NCBI GenBank assembly: GCA_001564135.1
Contig: LKNH01000108.1
Location: forward strand, 1 to 8,288
DNA: 8,288 bases
Origin: Halobacteriaceae archaeon Tc-Br11_E2g27
GTDB taxonomy: Archaea > Halobacteriota > Halobacteria > Halobacteriales > Haloarculaceae
Direction: 5' to 3'
This document shows positions 5,748 to 8,288 of this stretch, piece by piece. The notes under the pieces were generated by a model. That model did no database searches. It worked only from the letters and a program-made list of their open reading frames with translations, and was not told where the DNA came from. Numbering within the stretch: position 1 is the stretch's first letter; each line of letters begins with the position of its first letter. The translations under genes and the position numbers were made by a program.

Positions 5748-6518
5748 TCAGGCTGTCTCTCTGTGTGCTGTTTCGTCCCACTCGCAGGGAACAATCTCGG
5801 CGACGTCCTGTGTGACGATGAGGTCGCTCTCGGTGACGGTCACAAATCCATTGAAGCCTGAGTCGCTGATTGTATACTCGAAGTGGTCTTCGCGCTGTTT
5901 GCCCGTCAACATTCGAACAGTGAGGTCGTAGGTGCCGAATCGGTCAGTTGCGGTCAGTTCAGTCTGACTGCCAGGGAGAACGGTAACCGTCTCGTCAACA
6001 ATCGGTTCCTCACCAGTCAGCGTAATTTCCAGTTCGTGCTCCCGGTCGGCAGTATTTTCGACAGTAATCGTTCGCGGATTGGGAGCGGTCAGGTACTCGA
6101 CTTCAACAAGTGTGAGCCTCATCACGTCCCCGACAGTCTCAACCTGCAGTTCATGTGGAATGTCACCGATAACGAGATACGATTTTTCGGGGTCGACCGC
6201 CTCGGCAAGTCCAATCCGCTCGGCTTCATACGTTCCCCCCTTCATCGCTTCGTTCACTTCCGCTTTGAGTTCGTCGGGAAGCCACTCGAAGTCAATGGCG
6301 ACGAGATGGCACTGTTCATACGCATCTGCAAGCGAAATATCGTCGTCTGTCGGCTCTCCGTTACCGGTGGAACCGTCGTCAGTGGAGCTGTTTCCGGACC
6401 CTCCAGTGTCGTTTGGGGAACCGGAGCTGGGTTCGTTACCAGAAAGCGTTTCGACACAGCCAGCGATAGCGGTGGTGAGAGCAAGACCGGCTGTGTTCAG
6501 GACAGAGCGGCGGTTCAT
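5748..6518 (-). CDS. Tat-exported lipoprotein, two-domain, function unknown
   Basis: A 256-residue secreted lipoprotein. The N-terminus has a twin-arginine motif (NRRSVL, residues 2-7), a hydrophobic core and the lipobox IAGC with Cys21 as the lipidation site, so it should be exported folded and anchored outside the cell membrane. Residues 22-60 are a low-complexity Ser/Gly/Thr/Asp linker. Residues about 62-145 form a small domain with the pattern LPDELKAEVNEAMKGGTYEA followed by YLVIGDI, which I associate from memory with haloarchaeal secreted proteins of unknown function. Residues about 148-236 look like a beta-sandwich (ITVENTADREHELEITLTG, then LPGSQTELTATDRFGTYDLTV). Two cysteines, Cys70 and Cys245, could form a disulfide. 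No enzymatic motif is visible. The start at ATG 6518 is supported by the signal peptide and a TTATTA box. Confidence 0.9.
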   Translation of the reverse strand: MNRRSVLNTAGLALTTAIAGCVETLSGNEPSSGSPNDTGGSGNSSTDDGSTGNGEPTDDDISLADAYEQCHLVAIDFEWLPDELKAEVNEAMKGGTYEAERIGLAEAVDPEKSYLVIGDIPHELQVETVGDVMRLTLVEVEYLTAPNPRTITVENTADREHELEITLTGEEPIVDETVTVLPGSQTELTATDRFGTYDLTVRMLTGKQREDHFEYTISDSGFNGFVTVTESDLIVTQDVAEIVPCEWDETAHRETA

Positions 6519-6543
6519 AGGCTGTTGTTATCCCAGGAACGAG

Positions 6544-6549
6544 TAATAA
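6544..6549 (-). promoter_or_regulatory. TATA-like box TTATTA for the 256-residue lipoprotein
   Basis: TTATTA on the minus strand lies 26-31 bases before the ATG at 6518, consistent with a leaderless or nearly leaderless mRNA. A perfect inverted repeat begins 10 bases further upstream. Confidence 0.5.
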
Positions 6550-6558
6550 TTGGGGACG

Positions 6559-6578
6559 ACTCAAAGAGGTATTTGAGT
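6559..6578. repeat. Inverted repeat ACTCAAA-6-TTTGAGT, candidate operator
   Basis: A perfect 7-bp inverted repeat with a 6-base spacer (GAGGTA). It sits just upstream of where the BRE of the lipoprotein promoter should be, about 41-60 bases before the ATG. That is a typical place for an activator site or a BRE-blocking repressor. It is not followed by a T-tract, which makes a terminator less likely. Confidence 0.45.
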
Positions 6579-6644
6579 TACTGACAGGGCATGATATCGC
6601 CCTCCGGCGACAAGAGTGCAACAGAGTTATGAACGAAGACGCAA

Positions 6645-6658
6645 CGAAACCCTTACAT
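6645..6658 (+). promoter_or_regulatory. BRE/TATA-like promoter element for tRNA-Pro
   Basis: CGAAAC (6645-6650) followed by CC and TTACAT (6653-6658) resembles an archaeal BRE plus TATA box. The TATA-like part is centred about 28 bases before the mature tRNA 5' end at 6684, so the primary transcript would start within a few bases of the mature end. Confidence 0.5.
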
Positions 6659-6683
6659 TCCCAAGCGGATGACTCAATAATGC

Positions 6684-6756
6684 GGGACCATGGGGTAGTT
6701 TGGTATCCTTGCGGCCTTGGGTGCCGTTGACCCTGGTTCAAATCCGGGTGGTCCCA
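6684..6756 (+). tRNA. tRNA-Pro (anticodon TGG)
   Basis: The 73-base sequence folds as a complete cloverleaf. The acceptor stem is GGGACCA (6684-6690) with TGGTCCC (6749-6755) and discriminator A at 6756. The anticodon stem is GCGGC/GCCGT around the loop CTTGGGT, giving anticodon TGG at 6718-6720 with G at position 37. The T-arm is CCTGG, loop TTCAAAT, CCGGG. The D-arm has the conserved AG and GG with a short stem containing one G-T pair. The 3' CCA is not encoded and there is no intron. It decodes proline CCA and, by wobble, probably other CCN codons. A T-rich tract follows immediately. Confidence 0.96.
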
Positions 6757-6765
6757 CTTTTTATT
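6757..6765 (+). terminator. T-rich terminator after tRNA-Pro
   Basis: CTTTTTATT directly follows the tRNA discriminator base. A short oligo-T run is the usual archaeal intrinsic termination signal. The stop codon of the convergent lipoprotein gene lies only 21 bases beyond the tRNA end. Confidence 0.55.
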
Positions 6766-6777
6766 ACTCGACAATGG

Positions 6778-8019
6778 TTATTCTTGGCTACATTCATCCA
6801 CTGACACAGAGAGAACCGTCTCTTGGTCACCCCACCCATCGGTAATGCTGAATTCCCCGTTCCGAACGTCGACCTCGCTTTCGACACGAATCAATACAGC
6901 AGGGAAAGTGATTACCTCTGCACATGCTTTTCCTGTATCCGAATCATCGACGGCAGTTGCATTTCCGCGGACAAAATAGCCATCGTCATCTGCGATAACC
7001 TGAGTATCGCTCACCTCGACATCCCGATAACACGCGTTCGGACCGGTAGTTTCGAGATAAAACACGGCATCCGCTTCGAAATCCGTCCCTTCGATGAACC
7101 GGTCGACATCCTCATGCTCGTCGATGACAGCACGGAGTTCATCCTCGTCGTCGAACTGGATAACGACGCCAATGTCGTCCCGGTCGTCGTTATCCCAATC
7201 CCCTTTTGATTCGCGAGTTGCCGACACAACCTGTATCTGGTCAACGGCACCGTCACCGTCGGCCTCCTCCCCGTCATCAGTATCCCCATCACTGTCAGCG
7301 TCGTCCTCACCAACAACTTGTATATCCTCGTCGGTGTGGAAATTTGCCCGCGTATCCTCTCCGACTGTCAGACTGACCCACGCTCGTTCGAGCTCATAGG
7401 CATCCGGTTTCTCGACGACGATACCGGATACCTGATACGTGTAATCAGTTGTCTGGATGTATGGCCACAGGTAATAGCCGTGAATATGTATTTCCTCACA
7501 GTTTTCATCAACACGGACCCATTCGTGTCCGACCGAGGAAGAACCAAAGCCAGAGACAACGACTACGATAGCCTCTTCCTCGAAATCGACCTCGTCTACG
7601 CGGGCGGCGCTCTCGTCACTGACTGGTTCGAGTAGTTCGTCGAATTCTTCTCGTGAGCTGATAAGTTCCGCCGAGAAGACAGCTTCACCGTCGTATTCCG
7701 TTGGGTCGACCGGGGAGTCATGGAATCCGACGGAGACCTGGTCAAACGAAAGCGCGGAATCATCAGCAATACCTTCCCCAAGGTGATGGTCGTCCCACGC
7801 CTCTTCGTCTTCAATATCATCGGGTTGTGGTGGCCGCTGTGGGTCATGTGGTGGGTCATCCACGAGAGATAAATCAATATATTCACAGTCACTCTCGCCG
7901 TTATCGGTTCCATCATCGCCACCACCTCCCGTATCGGGTGATTCTTCGAGACAGCCAGCAATGAGCGTCCCACCCACTGCCGTGCTGGTGATAACGAAAT
8001 GCCGTCGTGAATAGTTCAT
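6778..8019 (-). CDS. Tat-exported acidic lipoprotein with a probable duplicated domain
   Basis: A 413-residue secreted lipoprotein I do not recognise as a named gene. The N-terminus has a twin-arginine motif (SRRHFV, residues 4-9) and the lipobox IAGC with Cys23, followed by a Gly/Asp-rich tether. Two segments, about 113-218 and 283-380, share a layout: a strand, a helix containing EEFDELL or DELRAVID, then DF at 145-146 and 313-314 (VDFEEEAIVVV versus TDFEADAVFYL), then further strands. A strongly acidic linker at 236-258 separates them. This recalls PrcB-C-like beta domains, but only loosely. Extra cysteines are at 45, 174, 330, 366 and 410, possibly in disulfides. I chose ATG 8019, which lies 27-32 bases from a TTTATT box. 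ATG 8025 and 8043 are alternatives, and 8043 would lie too close to the promoter. Function is unknown. Confidence 0.88.
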   Translation of the reverse strand: MNYSRRHFVITSTAVGGTLIAGCLEESPDTGGGGDDGTDNGESDCEYIDLSLVDDPPHDPQRPPQPDDIEDEEAWDDHHLGEGIADDSALSFDQVSVGFHDSPVDPTEYDGEAVFSAELISSREEFDELLEPVSDESAARVDEVDFEEEAIVVVVSGFGSSSVGHEWVRVDENCEEIHIHGYYLWPYIQTTDYTYQVSGIVVEKPDAYELERAWVSLTVGEDTRANFHTDEDIQVVGEDDADSDGDTDDGEEADGDGAVDQIQVVSATRESKGDWDNDDRDDIGVVIQFDDEDELRAVIDEHEDVDRFIEGTDFEADAVFYLETTGPNACYRDVEVSDTQVIADDDGYFVRGNATAVDDSDTGKACAEVITFPAVLIRVESEVDVRNGEFSITDGWGDQETVLSVSVDECSQE

Positions 8020-8045
8020 ACTCATGTGGTGATAGATTTCCACCG

Positions 8046-8051
8046 AATAAA
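8046..8051 (-). promoter_or_regulatory. TATA-like box TTTATT for the 413-residue lipoprotein
   Basis: On the minus strand the purine-rich GAAGAGA precedes TTTATT, resembling BRE plus TATA. It lies 27-32 bases before ATG 8019 and 21-26 before ATG 8025, so transcription should begin at or next to one of these two codons. Confidence 0.5.
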
Positions 8052-8148
8052 TCTCTTCAGTTGAGTGAAATAGATATTGTAGTTAAAACACGCATGGCAA
8101 GCGCGTAAGCCGGTGATAACAAAGCTGGCCTGATTGCAATGCGTTACA

Positions 8149-8288
8149 ATGACAAACTGGCGTGCCGTATTCATTGGGTTTCTCGTGATTATCGCGCTCA
8201 GCATCGTGGGATTGCTTATTCCCGGAATTGGACAGCTCATCGCGGGTCTCATCGGTGGCTTTGTGGCGGGCTATCTCGCCAATGGCGG
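8149..8288 (+). CDS. DUF5518-like membrane protein (N-terminal part, runs off the window)
   Basis: The first 46 residues of a gene continuing past the right edge. It begins MTNWRAVFIGF, has a hydrophobic helix (about 7-24), then IPGIGQLIAGLIGGFVAGYL, a second glycine-rich helix. This NWRAV start followed by a glycine-rich second helix ending in AGY is how I remember the small haloarchaeal DUF5518 membrane proteins, whose function is unknown. The gene is divergent from the 413-residue lipoprotein. No strong TATA box lies at the leaderless distance. TTAAAA at 8082-8087 would give a leader of about 35-40 bases. The call rests on a short fragment. Confidence 0.72.
   Translation, partial: MTNWRAVFIGFLVIIALSIVGLLIPGIGQLIAGLIGGFVAGYLANG

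Noticed and set aside
5728..5754. Inverted repeat AGCCT-17-AGGCT between the convergent aminopeptidase and lipoprotein genes
   Set aside because: The stem is short, the loop is long and no T-tract follows, so a terminator call is not supportable.
5883..6584. A 233-codon open frame on the plus strand
   Set aside because: It is antisense to the Tat lipoprotein, which has a clear signal peptide, and has the unnatural composition of a shadow frame.
6586..6603. Inverted repeat AGGGC-8-GCCCT upstream of tRNA-Pro
   Set aside because: A 5-bp stem of this kind is expected by chance in a window of this size, and it is not placed next to either promoter element.
6684..6756. tRNA-Pro as an integration site for a mobile element
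   Set aside because: I see no second copy of the tRNA 3' end in the window, no integrase and no compositional break around it.
8022..8252. A 76-codon open frame on the minus strand
   Set aside because: It overlaps the lipoprotein promoter and is antisense to the DUF5518-like gene, with no recognisable feature.
1..8288. CRISPR array, insertion sequence or defence/toxin-antitoxin system
   Set aside because: There are no regularly spaced direct repeats, no transposase-like frame and no nuclease, toxin or defence domain in any of the real genes.

Overview
The window looks like ordinary chromosome from a halophilic archaeon (class Halobacteria). Four things point there: very acidic proteins rich in Asp and Glu, two Tat-exported lipoproteins with twin-arginine and lipobox signals, TATA-like boxes 25-30 nt upstream of start codons (typical of leaderless haloarchaeal genes), and clear matches to haloarchaeal protein families. 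I see no insertion sequence, integrase, CRISPR array, rRNA or origin. No gene-free stretch exceeds about 165 bases.

Layout, left to right. (1) Minus strand, 1-2466: the N-terminal part of the KEOPS subunit Cgi121, and the complete Hel308 repair helicase upstream of it. The two overlap by one base. (2) Plus strand, 2570-3418: an aldo/keto reductase, divergent from hel308 and sharing a short intergenic region with a palindromic TTTAAA box. (3) Minus strand, 3442-4362: two unrecognised four-helix membrane proteins, each with its own TATA-like box. (4) Plus strand, 4479-4595: a 38-residue single-helix membrane protein, preceded by two inverted repeats in the divergent intergenic region. (5) Plus strand, 4655-5728: an M29-family metalloaminopeptidase with all expected metal ligands. 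(6) Minus strand, 5748-6518: a Tat lipoprotein with a promoter-proximal inverted repeat. (7) Plus strand, 6684-6756: tRNA-Pro(TGG). (8) Minus strand, 6778-8019: a larger acidic Tat lipoprotein that seems to carry a duplicated domain. (9) Plus strand, from 8149 and running off the window: a hydrophobic protein resembling the haloarchaeal DUF5518 family.

How the genes work together: only hel308-cgi121 looks like a real co-transcribed unit, linking replication-fork repair to the KEOPS tRNA-modification complex by location. The rest alternate in orientation and mostly have their own promoters, so I read them as independent units. I did not find a clear new multigene system. The most interesting unexplained items are the structured region before the 38-residue protein, the duplicated-domain lipoprotein, the inverted repeat upstream of the first lipoprotein, and the PCNA-binding-like C-terminus of Hel308.
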